From assembly GCA_036500345.1 (NCBI GenBank), contig DASYCE010000012.1, positions 1 to 43,109 of the forward strand: DNA of 43,109 nt, given 5' to 3'. The stretch's first letter is position 1. Every line of letters starts with the position of its first letter. A program made the translations under genes and the position numbers. The notes under the pieces were generated by a model. That model had not been told where the DNA came from and made no database searches. It worked only from the letters and a program-made list of their open reading frames with translations. The DNA is from Gemmatimonadales bacterium (GTDB lineage Bacteria; Gemmatimonadota; Gemmatimonadetes; Gemmatimonadales; GWC2-71-9). Below are positions 24,501 through 32,556 of the stretch, piece after piece.

Positions 24501-24785
24501 TCATCTCCCTCGCTCCTCGCACCAGGCCGCGACATCATCGTTCAATCGCTGGTACGGCGCATCATAACCCGCCGACCGCGCACGGAATACTACGTCCCAC
24601 GCAGGGAGCCGGGTCCGGGTTTCACGTCGCCAGATCTCCCGCAGCTGACGGCGCAGGCGATTGCGAGCAACAGCGGTCCGGCGGAGCTTCGGCACGATCA
24701 CGCCGAGGCGGGGGAAACCCGCCTCGTTGTCGGTCCAGAAAATGTCGATGTGGGGCCCGTGCTGGCGATGGCCGGCGGTGAGCAC
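24501..24785 (-). CDS. rnpA: RNase P protein component
   Basis: This protein subunit binds RNase P RNA (rnpB, at 32.6-33.0 kb) to mature tRNA 5' ends. The RNR signature is clear: [19 protein letters not shown], with GVIVPK just before. From GTG 24785 it is 94 residues, but the frame continues upstream with conserved-looking RnpA sequence ([18 protein letters not shown]) before an in-frame TGA inside rpmH, and that stretch has no ATG, GTG or TTG. A CTG at 24810-24812 is one candidate start. The typical RnpA N terminus suggests that the longer form is real; the coordinates given are the conservative version. Confidence 0.88.
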   Translation of the reverse strand: MLTAGHRQHGPHIDIFWTDNEAGFPRLGVIVPKLRRTAVARNRLRRQLREIWRRETRTRLPAWDVVFRARSAGYDAPYQRLNDDVAAWCEERGR

Positions 24786-24843
24786 GCGGCGAAGGTCTGC
24801 GGGGTGAACCAGCCGGCGGGAGCGCGGGAGGCGCTCGTCGCCG

Positions 24844-25002
24844 TCAGGTGCGGGCGTGCTTCGAGCCGAGGGAAACCGTCAGGCGCTTCCGACCCTTTTT
24901 CCGGCGGCGCGACAGGACGGCACGGCCCCAGCGGTCGGCCATCCGCTTGCGGAATCCATGCTTGGCGATCCGTCGCTTGTTGCGCGGACGATACGTCGGC
25001 AT
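24844..25002 (-). CDS. rpmH: 50S ribosomal protein L34
   Basis: This 52-residue protein is L34: [20 protein letters not shown], then [20 protein letters not shown] and a short tail [12 protein letters not shown]. The usual ends of L34 (KRTxQPxNxKR...HGFR.RM) are recognisable. An adjacent ATG at 25003-25005 could add one Met. It is divergent from dnaA across 145 bp and begins the rpmH-rnpA-yidD-yidC operon. Confidence 0.96.
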   Translation of the reverse strand: MPTYRPRNKRRIAKHGFRKRMADRWGRAVLSRRRKKGRKRLTVSLGSKHART

Positions 25003-25035
25003 CATTGCAGTAACGACCCCTCTGAAGAGCCGGAC

Positions 25036-25065
25036 AACCTACCGTCCCGAGACCAAAAAGGTCAA
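25036..25065 (-). promoter_or_regulatory. rpmH promoter
   Basis: On the minus strand, -35 TTGACC (25065-25060) is separated by 18 bp from -10 TAGGTT (25041-25036). The expected start lies about 25 nt before the rpmH ATG. Sequence AGAGGGG in the leader may serve as ribosome site. Confidence 0.6.
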
Positions 25066-25068
25066 GGT

Positions 25069-25097
25069 TTGACTTTTCCACATGCGGGCCGTAGAAT
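25069..25097 (+). promoter_or_regulatory. dnaA promoter
   Basis: -35 TTGACT (25069-25074) and -10 TAGAAT (25092-25097) are separated by exactly 17 bp, a near-consensus sigma-70 promoter. The start would be near 25104, which rules out ATG 25082 as the dnaA start and supports ATG 25148. The -35 is only 3 bp from the divergent rpmH -35. Confidence 0.75.
25074..25082 (+). promoter_or_regulatory. DnaA box inside dnaA promoter spacer
   Basis: TTTTCCACA differs by one base from the consensus TTATCCACA and lies between the -35 and -10 of the dnaA promoter. DnaA binding here would block RNA polymerase, giving autorepression as known in several bacteria; it could also affect the adjacent rpmH promoter. 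Confidence 0.65.
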
Positions 25098-25147
25098 CGG
25101 CCTCCCGAAAAACACACCGGCCTACTCGCACCCGAAAAATCGACACG

Positions 25148-26539
25148 ATGCAGCTGTCAGCCAAAGATCTCTGGAAGCGAGTTCTCGAGGGCGCCAAGCG
25201 CGATATCCCCGAGCCGATGATCCAGACCTGGCTGTCCAGCAACGAAGCGATCTCGTTCGAACGCGGCACGCTGGTCGTGTCCACTCCCGACGACTTCGCC
25301 AAGCGCTGGAACGAGGAGAAGTACTCCTCGGCGCTCGGCGCGTGCGCCACCGAAGCTGCCGGCGAACCGGTTGCCGTCTCGTTCTGCGTCGCTGCTGACC
25401 GGCAGAAGCGCCCGCAGATGGACCTGTTCGTCCCTCAGGTTGCGATGGACCCCCCCGCGACGCCACTGGTCCCGGTCAATCCGAGCACCCAGCCGCTCAA
25501 CGATCGCTACGCCTTCGCCGCGTTCGTGATCGGGAAATCCAACGAGCTCGCCGCCGCCGCCGCCCACGCGGTTGCGGAGGCCCCCGGGAAGCACTACAAC
25601 CCGTTCTTCATCTACGGGCCGACGGGGCTGGGCAAGACCCACCTGATGCAGGCGATCGCGCACGAGGTCCTCAACAAGATCCCGTCCACTCGCGTCCTGT
25701 ACGTCGGTGCAGAGCAGTTCATCAACGAAGTGATCGAGGGGATCCACGGGCGAACCATGCCCGACCTCCGGAAGCGGTACCGCACCGACGTCGATCTCTT
25801 CCTCGTCGACGACGTGCATTTCCTCGAGGGGAAGGAAGCGACCCAGGAAGAGTTCTTTCATACCTTCAACGCGCTCTACGAGGCCGGGAAGCAGATCGTC
25901 CTGACCTCGGACCGCGCCCCGAAGGAGATCCCCGGTCTCGAAGCACGGCTGGTGTCGCGGTTCGAGTGGGGAATGGTGGCCGACGTCAAGCAGCCCGACC
26001 TCGAGCACCGCATCGCCATCCTGCGCAAGAAGCAGGAGATGGATCACCTCCAGACCACCATCCCCGACGACGTCCTTGCGTTCATGGCGGAGAACATCCG
26101 CTCGAATGTTCGCGAACTCGAAGGGTGCATCATCAAGCTGCTCCTCTACGCGTCGCTCAGGCATCGCGAGATCTCGATCGATTTGGCGCGCGAAGCACTC
26201 GCCGACCGGATCCGCCCCGGCGATGACGGCGACATTCGCTCGCGCACGCTCCCGACGATCGAACGCGTCCAGGAAGTCGTGGCGCGCCGCTGGGGCGTGA
26301 CGCCGGAAGGTCTGCGCTCCAAGGCACGGATCAAGACGCTCACCGTCCCGCGCCAGATCGCCATGTTCCTGGCGCGCGACCTGCTGCAGATGCAGCTGGT
26401 CGAAATCGGGCAGGCGTTTGGCGGACGGGATCACTCGACGGTGATCCACAGCGTCGACAAGGTGCAGACGCAACTCGGACGCGACCGCCAGTTCCGCGAG
26501 CGCGTAGAATCGGCACGCGCAGAGTTGTTGACAGTGTAG
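25148..26539 (+). CDS. dnaA: Chromosomal replication initiator DnaA
   Basis: This 463-residue protein has the four DnaA domains: an N-terminal DnaB-interaction domain (DLWKRVLEGAKRDIPEPMIQTW cited by its ends), a linker, the AAA+ domain with Walker A GPTGLGKTHLMQAIAHE and Walker B LFLVDDVHFLEGKEATQEEF, then the DNA-binding domain with FGGRDHSTVIHSVDKV. It melts oriC and loads helicase. ATG 25148 fits the promoter and the usual DnaA N terminus; the open frame begins at ATG 25082, inside the promoter. Next is dnaN after 232 bp. Confidence 0.97.
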   Translation: MQLSAKDLWKRVLEGAKRDIPEPMIQTWLSSNEAISFERGTLVVSTPDDFAKRWNEEKYSSALGACATEAAGEPVAVSFCVAADRQKRPQMDLFVPQVAMDPPATPLVPVNPSTQPLNDRYAFAAFVIGKSNELAAAAAHAVAEAPGKHYNPFFIYGPTGLGKTHLMQAIAHEVLNKIPSTRVLYVGAEQFINEVIEGIHGRTMPDLRKRYRTDVDLFLVDDVHFLEGKEATQEEFFHTFNALYEAGKQIVLTSDRAPKEIPGLEARLVSRFEWGMVADVKQPDLEHRIAILRKKQEMDHLQTTIPDDVLAFMAENIRSNVRELEGCIIKLLLYASLRHREISIDLAREALADRIRPGDDGDIRSRTLPTIERVQEVVARRWGVTPEGLRSKARIKTLTVPRQIAMFLARDLLQMQLVEIGQAFGGRDHSTVIHSVDKVQTQLGRDRQFRERVESARAELLTV

Positions 26540-26549
26540 TTCACACTGT
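26531..26549. promoter_or_regulatory. Inverted repeat overlapping the dnaA stop codon
   Basis: ACAGTGT and ACACTGT flank a 5-nt centre (AGTTC), a perfect 7-bp inverted repeat that includes the dnaA TAG. It may be an operator or hairpin at the head of the dnaA-dnaN gap; a TTGACA overlaps its left edge but no matching -10 was found. Confidence 0.4.
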
Positions 26550-26771
26550 GTGCGGACGTATCGTGGATGGTGTTGGAGCGTGCGGATTGCCGTGGGGAAA
26601 CGATGGCAGCATCCCCGCGCTCCACGACGACTCCACGCGAAGGTGAACGCGCAGTACGTGTGGTGCGAGCAGGTTACGGCGACGGTCCACATTTCCGGAC
26701 CCTCTACTGCTACGATTAGATCAGTTAATAGGATGGAAACAGCAGTACTTCTGGCAAACCCGGGGTAGCCG
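26540..26771. other. dnaA-dnaN intergenic region, candidate oriC or dnaN leader
   Basis: This 232-bp gap holds weak DnaA-box-like sites (CGTGGATGG at 26562-26570, CGTGGGGAA at 26591-26599, CGGTCCACA at 26683-26691) and a locally AT-rich stretch around 26711-26735. An extended -10-like TGCTACGAT (26708-26716) could drive dnaN. None of the boxes is a close match, so oriC here is only a candidate; the rpmH-dnaA gap with a better box is the other. Confidence 0.4.
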
Positions 26772-27884
26772 ATGAAGTTCACGATCACTCGCGAGCAGCT
26801 GCAGGAAGGCCTCACCGCCGTGGCGGCGGCAGTGCCGACCAAGACCACGCTCCCGGTGCTCGCCAACATCCTGCTCGAAGCCACCAAGGATGGGCTGCGG
26901 CTCTCGGGGACCGACCTCGACATCGCCGTTGGCACCACGGTTCCTGCGGCGGTCGACCAGGAAGGGGCGATCACCCTTCCCGCGCGCAAGCTGGTCGAAC
27001 TGGTGCGCGAGCTCCCCAGTGCCGGGATCAGGATCACGACGCAGGGCGAGCAGCGGGTCACCATCGAGTGCGGCCGCTCGAAGTTCAAGCTCCTGGGACT
27101 TCCGCGCGAGGAGTTTCCTTCGTTCCCGCAGCTCGCCTTTGATGGGTCGTCACGCACCACTGCCCGCGAACTGCAGAAGCTGATTGCGCACGTTGCCTTT
27201 GCTGCAAGCACGGAAGAGAGCCGGCCGGTGCTCAACGGCGTCCTCTGGCAGCTCCTGCCCGACCGGATGCGCATGGTCGCGACCAATGGGCACCGGCTCG
27301 CCAAGATGGAAATCCCGATGCAGAGCACCGTGGCGCAGCAGGCCGAACTGATCGTACCGCCCAAGGCGCTGGAGCAGTTCCGCAAGCTCTTCGGCCCCGA
27401 CGACGAGATCGAGATCGGCCGGTCCGACAATCACCTCGGCTTCCGTTCCACGACGACGCAGGTCTTTACCCGGTTGATCGAAGGTCCCTACCCCAATTAC
27501 GAACAGGTCATCCCGCGCGAGAACGACAAGGCGGCAACCGCGGAGAAGGCCTCGCTGATGTCGGCGCTGCGTCGCATGAGCATCGTCGCGAGCGATCAGA
27601 CCCATCGGATCCGGATGGCCTTCGGCGATGGTTCGTGTCGTCTTTCCGTGACGACGCCGGATCTCGGCGAAGCGCAGGAAGAGATCACCGTGTCGTACGA
27701 AGGTGAGCCGCTCGATATCGGGTTCAACGCCAACTACCTCCTCGAAGTGCTCAAGTACATGCCGACTGATGAGGTACGCATGACGTTCAAGGCCCCTGAG
27801 CGCGCGTCGACGATCGAGCCGGTTGGCTGGGACGATCCCGCGGCATACCTCACCCTCGTCATGCCGCTTCGACTGCTCGATTGA
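26772..27884 (+). CDS. dnaN: DNA polymerase III beta sliding clamp
   Basis: This 370-residue protein is the clamp of the replicative polymerase. Features include the N-terminal MKFTITREQLQEGLTAVA, VPTKTTLPVLANILLEA, the second domain FAASTEESRPVLNGVLW and the C-terminal PVGWDDPAAYLTLVMPLRL (usual end PVR or PMRL). It is followed not by recF but by an M28 peptidase gene and strong hairpins, so the dnaA-dnaN-recF order common in bacteria is broken here. Confidence 0.98.
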   Translation: MKFTITREQLQEGLTAVAAAVPTKTTLPVLANILLEATKDGLRLSGTDLDIAVGTTVPAAVDQEGAITLPARKLVELVRELPSAGIRITTQGEQRVTIECGRSKFKLLGLPREEFPSFPQLAFDGSSRTTARELQKLIAHVAFAASTEESRPVLNGVLWQLLPDRMRMVATNGHRLAKMEIPMQSTVAQQAELIVPPKALEQFRKLFGPDDEIEIGRSDNHLGFRSTTTQVFTRLIEGPYPNYEQVIPRENDKAATAEKASLMSALRRMSIVASDQTHRIRMAFGDGSCRLSVTTPDLGEAQEEITVSYEGEPLDIGFNANYLLEVLKYMPTDEVRMTFKAPERASTIEPVGWDDPAAYLTLVMPLRLLD

Positions 27885-27892
27885 TTGCTCGA

Positions 27893-27922
27893 GGCGGCGG
27901 CGTCCGTGCGGACGCTGCCGCC
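27893..27922 (+). terminator. Strong hairpin after dnaN
   Basis: GGCGGCGGCGTCCG (27893-27906) pairs along 14 positions with CGGACGCTGCCGCC (27909-27922), one of them G-T, beginning 8 bp after the dnaN stop. No T-tract follows, so it may be a non-canonical terminator or an RNA-stability hairpin. Confidence 0.5.
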
Positions 27923-27932
27923 GCACCACCCG

Positions 27933-27946
27933 CCCGCCCGGGCGGG
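27933..27946 (+). promoter_or_regulatory. GC-only palindrome before the M28 start
   Basis: CCCGCCCGGGCGGG is a perfect palindrome ending 7 nt before ATG 27954. Its right arm GGGCGGG could be the Shine-Dalgarno of the M28 gene, so folding would mask it. Regulation of this kind is an inference. Confidence 0.35.
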
Positions 27947-27953
27947 TCACCAG

Positions 27954-29849
27954 ATGGAGACTCCCGTGGTTCGGAACATCGCAGCGTCCGCAGTGACCGC
28001 CCTGCTCTTCTCCGTGACAACACTCCACGCCCAGGCACCCTCGAAGGCAGCGCGTCCCGCCATCCGACCGGTCTGGCCTGACGAAGACGGCCCGATGAAG
28101 TGGGCGCCGCGACCGACAGCCCCGGCGATCACGGCGAACGACCTGCGCACGCGCCTCTACCAGTTCGCCGATGATTCAATGCAGGGGCGGCGAATCGGCG
28201 AGCTCGGGAACTACAAGGCAACGGCGTACATCGCGTCCGAATTCAAGCGGATCGGACTCAAGCCGGGTGGCGACAACGGCACCTATTTCCAGGAACTCGA
28301 TTTCGGGCCGCTCGGCTTCGACGTCGCCGCGTCGACGCTCGCGGTCGGCGGAATGGCGCTTGCCCCGCGGACCGAGTGGATCCCCACCGCACCCAACGCG
28401 ATGAACGGCGCGGGCGGTACCGTCGATCTGCGCGACACGCCGGTGGTCTTCGCCGGGACGTGGGGCGAAAGTGTTCCGCTCGATGCTGCCGCCTATCGCG
28501 GCAAAGTTGTTGTCTTCGTTTCACCGGCTGCGGGTGGCACGGGACGTGGCGGCGGCAGAGGTCGTGGTGGGGCAGGCGCTGATGGCGCGGGAGCCGTCTG
28601 CCCCGCCGACGCCGGCTTCCCCAATCAGCGCGGTGCAGCCGAGGCACTCGCGCTCGCCGCGCCTGCGGGGAATCGGGGCGGCGCGGGTGGCGGCCGGGGC
28701 GGCCAGGTCCGGGACACCCGTGCCGCCGCGGTCGGAGCGGCGGCGGTGCTGCTCGTCGAAGAGTCGATTCCGGCCAATGCCGCGAACGCGGCGTTCGGCG
28801 CGCGCGGCGCAATGAAGCCGATGCTGACCGCCGCCGGCGTCCCGATGGCGACGATCTCCGCCGCGGCGGCGAACCGGATCTTCGGCAAGAATGTCGAGCA
28901 ATTGACGCCGGGAACGACGGGCCAGCCGGTCAGCGCACGGTGGAACTACGAATGGCACAAGTCGGCGACGCCGGGGCGCAATGTGGTCGGGATTCTGCCG
29001 GGATCGATTCCGGCACTCGCCGGCGAGTACGTCCTGCTCAGCGCGCACAACGATCACATCGGCGTCTCGCCGACCGCCGTCGACCATGATTCACTGCGCG
29101 CCTACAATCGCGTGATGCGTCCGCAGGGCGCCAATGATCGCGTGACGTGTCCGCCAACGCCATTGCAGCAGCACCTGATCGACTCGATGATCGCGCGTGC
29201 CCGCAGCATCCGGCCGCCGCGTCGAGACTCGATCAACAACGGCGCGGAGGACGACGGATCCGGGACCGTCATCCTCCTCGAGGTCGCCGAGAAGTTCGCC
29301 AGCGAACATCCGCACCCGGCGCGCTCCCTGATTTTTGTCTCCCACACCGGCGAAGAAGCCGGCCTCCTCGGCTCGGCGTGGTTCACCTCGCATCCGACGA
29401 TTCCGCTCGACTCAATCGTCGCCGCCAATAACATGGACATGGACTCGCGCGGCCGTACGACCGACGTGAAGTTCGGTGGGCCGCACTCGGTCCAGACGCT
29501 GGGATCACGACGGGAATCGAAGGCGTTCGGCGACATCATCGACTCGGTGAACGCGCTCTCGCCGTCGCCGATGGCGATCGACCGTTCGTGGGACGTGACA
29601 GCGAATCCGTCGAACCGGTTCTGCCGCAGCGATCAGGTGAACTATGTCCATCACGAGATCCCGACGACCTACTACTCGACGGGTTACTACGAAGACTATC
29701 ACCAGGTCACGGATGAGCCCGAATACACCGACTACAACCACGGCGCTGCGATTGGCAACTTCATGCACTCGATCATGACCGCGATCGCCAACCGGAAGGA
29801 CAAACCGTTCAAGGATGGCCCCGACCCGAGCTACCCTGCCTGCCGCTGA
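27954..29849 (+). CDS. Secreted M28-family metallopeptidase with PA-type insert
   Basis: This 631-residue protein starts at ATG 27954 with a signal peptide (VVRNIAASAVTALLFSVTTLHAQ). The M28 di-zinc ligands are visible: LLSAHNDHIG (His), NNGAEDDGSGT (Asp), HTGEEAGLLGS (catalytic Glu and zinc Glu), NNMDMDSRG (Asp) and YYEDYHQVTDEPEY (His). A PA-like domain lies between residues 130 and 320 and includes an unusual Gly-rich run (GTGRGGGRGRGGAGADGAGA) and a second one around GNRGGAGGGRGG. M28 enzymes are aminopeptidases or carboxypeptidases; periplasmic or extracellular location is inferred. Confidence 0.92.
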   Translation: METPVVRNIAASAVTALLFSVTTLHAQAPSKAARPAIRPVWPDEDGPMKWAPRPTAPAITANDLRTRLYQFADDSMQGRRIGELGNYKATAYIASEFKRIGLKPGGDNGTYFQELDFGPLGFDVAASTLAVGGMALAPRTEWIPTAPNAMNGAGGTVDLRDTPVVFAGTWGESVPLDAAAYRGKVVVFVSPAAGGTGRGGGRGRGGAGADGAGAVCPADAGFPNQRGAAEALALAAPAGNRGGAGGGRGGQVRDTRAAAVGAAAVLLVEESIPANAANAAFGARGAMKPMLTAAGVPMATISAAAANRIFGKNVEQLTPGTTGQPVSARWNYEWHKSATPGRNVVGILPGSIPALAGEYVLLSAHNDHIGVSPTAVDHDSLRAYNRVMRPQGANDRVTCPPTPLQQHLIDSMIARARSIRPPRRDSINNGAEDDGSGTVILLEVAEKFASEHPHPARSLIFVSHTGEEAGLLGSAWFTSHPTIPLDSIVAANNMDMDSRGRTTDVKFGGPHSVQTLGSRRESKAFGDIIDSVNALSPSPMAIDRSWDVTANPSNRFCRSDQVNYVHHEIPTTYYSTGYYEDYHQVTDEPEYTDYNHGAAIGNFMHSIMTAIANRKDKPFKDGPDPSYPACR

Positions 29850-29856
29850 ACTGAGT

Positions 29857-30756
29857 TCAGGGTCGAGTCGGAAACTTTGACCGGGACGTCGTGTCCGAAG
29901 GCGGCGGAACGGCTGTAGCAACGGAATCAACCGAGGCCGTGGTGTCGGCATCGACCGGCACCCGGCTCACGCTATCGGGCAGAATGATTGCCGGACGGCC
30001 TCCCATTCTCGCCAGAATCAAATTTCTCCTCCAGATCATTCGCCCAGGTCGGTAGTCTGGATTGCTACTCCTAGGGAACGGAAGTAGTGCCGCCAAGGAA
30101 GCCGATTCCTCTCTTGTCATCCGGAGGGCGGGGATGCGGTAATACGCCTCGCTCGCGGCATCGGCCCCCCAAATCTCCTTCCCCATTTCAGACGTGTCGA
30201 GATAGAGCTCGAGAATCCTGTCCTTTGGGAGCCAGAATTCGAGCCTCCACGCCGTGACCGCCTCCTTCACCTTCCTGAGCGGATTCCGTGAAGGCGAGAG
30301 ATAGAGGTTCTTCGCGAGTTGCTGGGTGATGGTGCTGGCGCCCCGGATTCGGCCGGGATGGGTGACGCTCCGTTCGATGGCATGCCAGAGATCGGAGCGG
30401 TCGCGGCTGCTCATCCACGAATAACTGTCTCGCGGATAGCCCATTGCGCGGCGCATTTCGACGTAGTCAATCCCGTGATGCTGATAGAAGCGAACGTCCT
30501 CGCCGATCAGAGCCGATCGCCGGAGCGCCATCGGAATCCCGCCGAGGCGCACAGGGTGATAGCGACGATGGAGCGCTCCTGCCGGGTCCTGGTGACGACG
30601 CAGAGCCATGAACGCCGTTTCGCCCGGGTAGTTCCATCGATACCAGATCGGAGGCGGCCAGACGCCAAAGAGCCACACCACGAAGAGGACGGCGGCGATG
30701 GCCACCCCGCGGCGAAGCCACCGGCGCGTTCGAGGAGGATTAGTCGGACTGTCCAC
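29857..30756 (-). CDS. mtgA: Monofunctional peptidoglycan glycosyltransferase (GT51)
   Basis: This 299-residue protein has a short cytosolic N terminus, one membrane helix (GVAIAAVLFVVWLFGVW) and a periplasmic GT51 domain: IGEDVRFYQHHGIDYVEM with the catalytic Glu, RGASTITQQLAKNLYLSPSR and KVKEAVTAWRLE with the second Glu, then ILELYLDTSEMGKEIWGADAASEAYY. It polymerises lipid II into glycan strands without cross-linking. The family fits MtgA rather than a class A PBP because no transpeptidase domain follows; the last 55 residues are a Pro/Ser/Thr-rich tail. It overlaps the next gene upstream by 17 bp. Confidence 0.93.
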   Translation of the reverse strand: MDSPTNPPRTRRWLRRGVAIAAVLFVVWLFGVWPPPIWYRWNYPGETAFMALRRHQDPAGALHRRYHPVRLGGIPMALRRSALIGEDVRFYQHHGIDYVEMRRAMGYPRDSYSWMSSRDRSDLWHAIERSVTHPGRIRGASTITQQLAKNLYLSPSRNPLRKVKEAVTAWRLEFWLPKDRILELYLDTSEMGKEIWGADAASEAYYRIPALRMTREESASLAALLPFPRSSNPDYRPGRMIWRRNLILARMGGRPAIILPDSVSRVPVDADTTASVDSVATAVPPPSDTTSRSKFPTRP

Positions 30757-31615
30757 GCATCTGTGAGAAGAAGTGCACCGATGTCCTCGAATAGCGCGTC
30801 GTCGGGATCAGCTGCCTGGTTCCCGGGATGGAGATGAGCATTGTCACCGAATCGCTAAGCTGGGCATCTGTGATCCGACCATCTGACTGAATGTAGTACA
30901 CGCCGCTACTCCGCCCCTGCGATGTCATTGACATCTTCTGTCCGCCCTCCGCCCCGCTCCCCAGCTGTTCGAATTCCTGGTGCACCGACACGGGGAGGAG
31001 CCTGTCTCGTCCTGCGACGGGTCCAGCGCTCCATGTGGCTGTGCGCCGCTCGCTTCCCGAGAAGATATCAACCTGAACCTGGCCGTTTGACGTGTCCGCC
31101 CACGAGAGTCCGGCCCGGGCGCCGGACCGCGGGAGCCGCGGGAGCAGCTCGCGGACCATCGTGGTGAGGGGCGCGGCCGATGCGCTGGCGCGGCCGTGCA
31201 GCTGCAGTGCATTGAGATGATCGCCCGCCACCTCACCAGTCCAGACAGCCCCGACCGGATTTCCGGCGTCGCCGCTCGTACGCGGCTTCACGACGAGCGA
31301 GTCAAGCGTGATCGTAACGTCGCCGCCATCGGAGACCTTCATCAGAAACGAGGCTCGCCGGGAAAAGCGCTGCAATTGATGATCCCCCGACGGCAACGTC
31401 AGGATGATCGAGTCGTCACGGTCCACCACAACCCGCGCACGCCAGTCGTCACTCAGCAGGATACCGACATTGCGCCGGGAATTGGCGCGAGGGGAAGGCG
31501 CGGTTTGCGGATGGTGTCCGGCGCACCCCGCGAGTGCGGCAGCGGCAAGGAATAGCACCGCGAAGCCGCCGTGGTCGGCGGCGGCGGTCGTGGCACCAGC
31601 AGTTTTGGCTTTCAT
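30740..31615 (-). CDS. Putative lipoprotein, paralogue of the gene at 31698-32486
   Basis: This 291-residue protein has an N-terminal signal with lipobox ALAGC (FAVLFLAAAALAGC). The C-terminal third contains GARAGLSWADTSNGQV and MLISIPGTRQLIPTTRYSRT, which match in order and spacing with GAKVGEGWSDTTNIVA and MAISVPGMSTPIPGKTTAS in the next minus-strand gene, so both likely share a fold. No known family recognised. It overlaps mtgA by 17 bp and is likely co-transcribed with it, so a role at the envelope is plausible. Confidence 0.72.
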   Translation of the reverse strand: MKAKTAGATTAAADHGGFAVLFLAAAALAGCAGHHPQTAPSPRANSRRNVGILLSDDWRARVVVDRDDSIILTLPSGDHQLQRFSRRASFLMKVSDGGDVTITLDSLVVKPRTSGDAGNPVGAVWTGEVAGDHLNALQLHGRASASAAPLTTMVRELLPRLPRSGARAGLSWADTSNGQVQVDIFSGSERRTATWSAGPVAGRDRLLPVSVHQEFEQLGSGAEGGQKMSMTSQGRSSGVYYIQSDGRITDAQLSDSVTMLISIPGTRQLIPTTRYSRTSVHFFSQMRGQSD

Positions 31616-31697
31616 GTGAAGTGCGACGACGGTTCGTGGCGAGCAGACACATTTCGGGAACCGAGTGTCAATCGCGGGCCTCGGCTCGCGTCACGGA

Positions 31698-32486
31698 TCA
31701 GGGCAACGGCACGAGCGAAAGCGATGCCGTCGTCTTCCCCGGGATTGGCGTCGACATGCCGGGGACCGAGATCGCCATGTCATTGGCCGTTTCGATCGTC
31801 GCGCGGCGCAGCGGGCCGGCTGGCGGAATCACGACGTGCTCGCGCGTGGTTCCGCTCAGTGTCATCGACTGGCCATGGGTCGGATCATCGGTCTTGGTGT
31901 GCGTCGTGGAGCTTCCGTCCAGTACCAGGGCATTTCCTTCATTGCCCACGACCTTCCAGACGGAAATGACCTGCCCATTGGTCTGCGGCTGCTGCGTTTG
32001 CGATGCATTGCCGGCCACGATGTTTGTGGTATCCGACCACCCCTCGCCGACCTTTGCGCCCCGGCGCAGCGAGGGAAAGAGGACGGCGAGTGCCTGCGCA
32101 ACTGCGCCGAGCGCCTGGTTCGTCGAATCAGAAAAGACTGGAGGTCCGTGAATCCGGCCGCGCACGATGTACTGCGACACCCGTGCGCCCCTAGCGCTAC
32201 GGGCCAAGCCAGGGTTGTTGCGCAGCTGATCTGCGAGCGCGCCGCTCGGGTCGAGCGTCAACGAATCGACGGTCGCCTCGGCGACAATTCCGTCGGCGCT
32301 GTCCCGGGTGACCACGGAAATCAATGCCGTGGTGGCGAGCCCTTCCGACAGCTTGGGGCGCCCCACTGCCGATTGGTCGACTTCGCGCGATGTCCTGACT
32401 TCGAGTCGATAGCGGTACGGCGGTGTTTGTGTCGCGGCGGGTGACGGTCCCTGCGCCAGCGCGAGTGCAAAGAGGGTCGTCAGCAT
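31698..32486 (-). CDS. Secreted protein, unknown function (paralogue pair member)
   Basis: This 262-residue protein starts at ATG 32484-32486 with Shine-Dalgarno GAGGAA and a signal peptide (MLTTLFALALAQG and following). The open frame extends back into the RNase P RNA gene, but that part is not protein-like. The protein has strands and a Gln/Thr-rich loop (SQTQQPQTNGQ), with the C-terminal block shared with the lipoprotein at 30740-31615. It is separated from that gene by 82 bp. Family unknown; envelope location inferred. Confidence 0.72.
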   Translation of the reverse strand: MLTTLFALALAQGPSPAATQTPPYRYRLEVRTSREVDQSAVGRPKLSEGLATTALISVVTRDSADGIVAEATVDSLTLDPSGALADQLRNNPGLARSARGARVSQYIVRGRIHGPPVFSDSTNQALGAVAQALAVLFPSLRRGAKVGEGWSDTTNIVAGNASQTQQPQTNGQVISVWKVVGNEGNALVLDGSSTTHTKTDDPTHGQSMTLSGTTREHVVIPPAGPLRRATIETANDMAISVPGMSTPIPGKTTASLSLVPLP

Positions 32487-32531
32487 CGGGTTCCTCGCTG
32501 CTGGGTGTGAACAGGTGACGCCGACTGCGTG

Positions 32532-32556
32532 GCCGCGCCGCACGAAGCGGCGCGGC
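32532..32556 (-). terminator. Hairpin at 3' end of rnpB
   Basis: GCCGCGCCGC (32532-32541) and GCGGCGCGGC (32547-32556) form a perfect 10-bp stem with a 5-nt loop right after the RNase P RNA. A T-tract is missing, so termination would rely on the stem strength or on a processing event. Confidence 0.6.

Noticed and set aside
25082-25147. Upstream ATG for dnaA
   Set aside because: It lies inside the promoter, before the expected transcription start, and the extra 22 residues are not DnaA-like.
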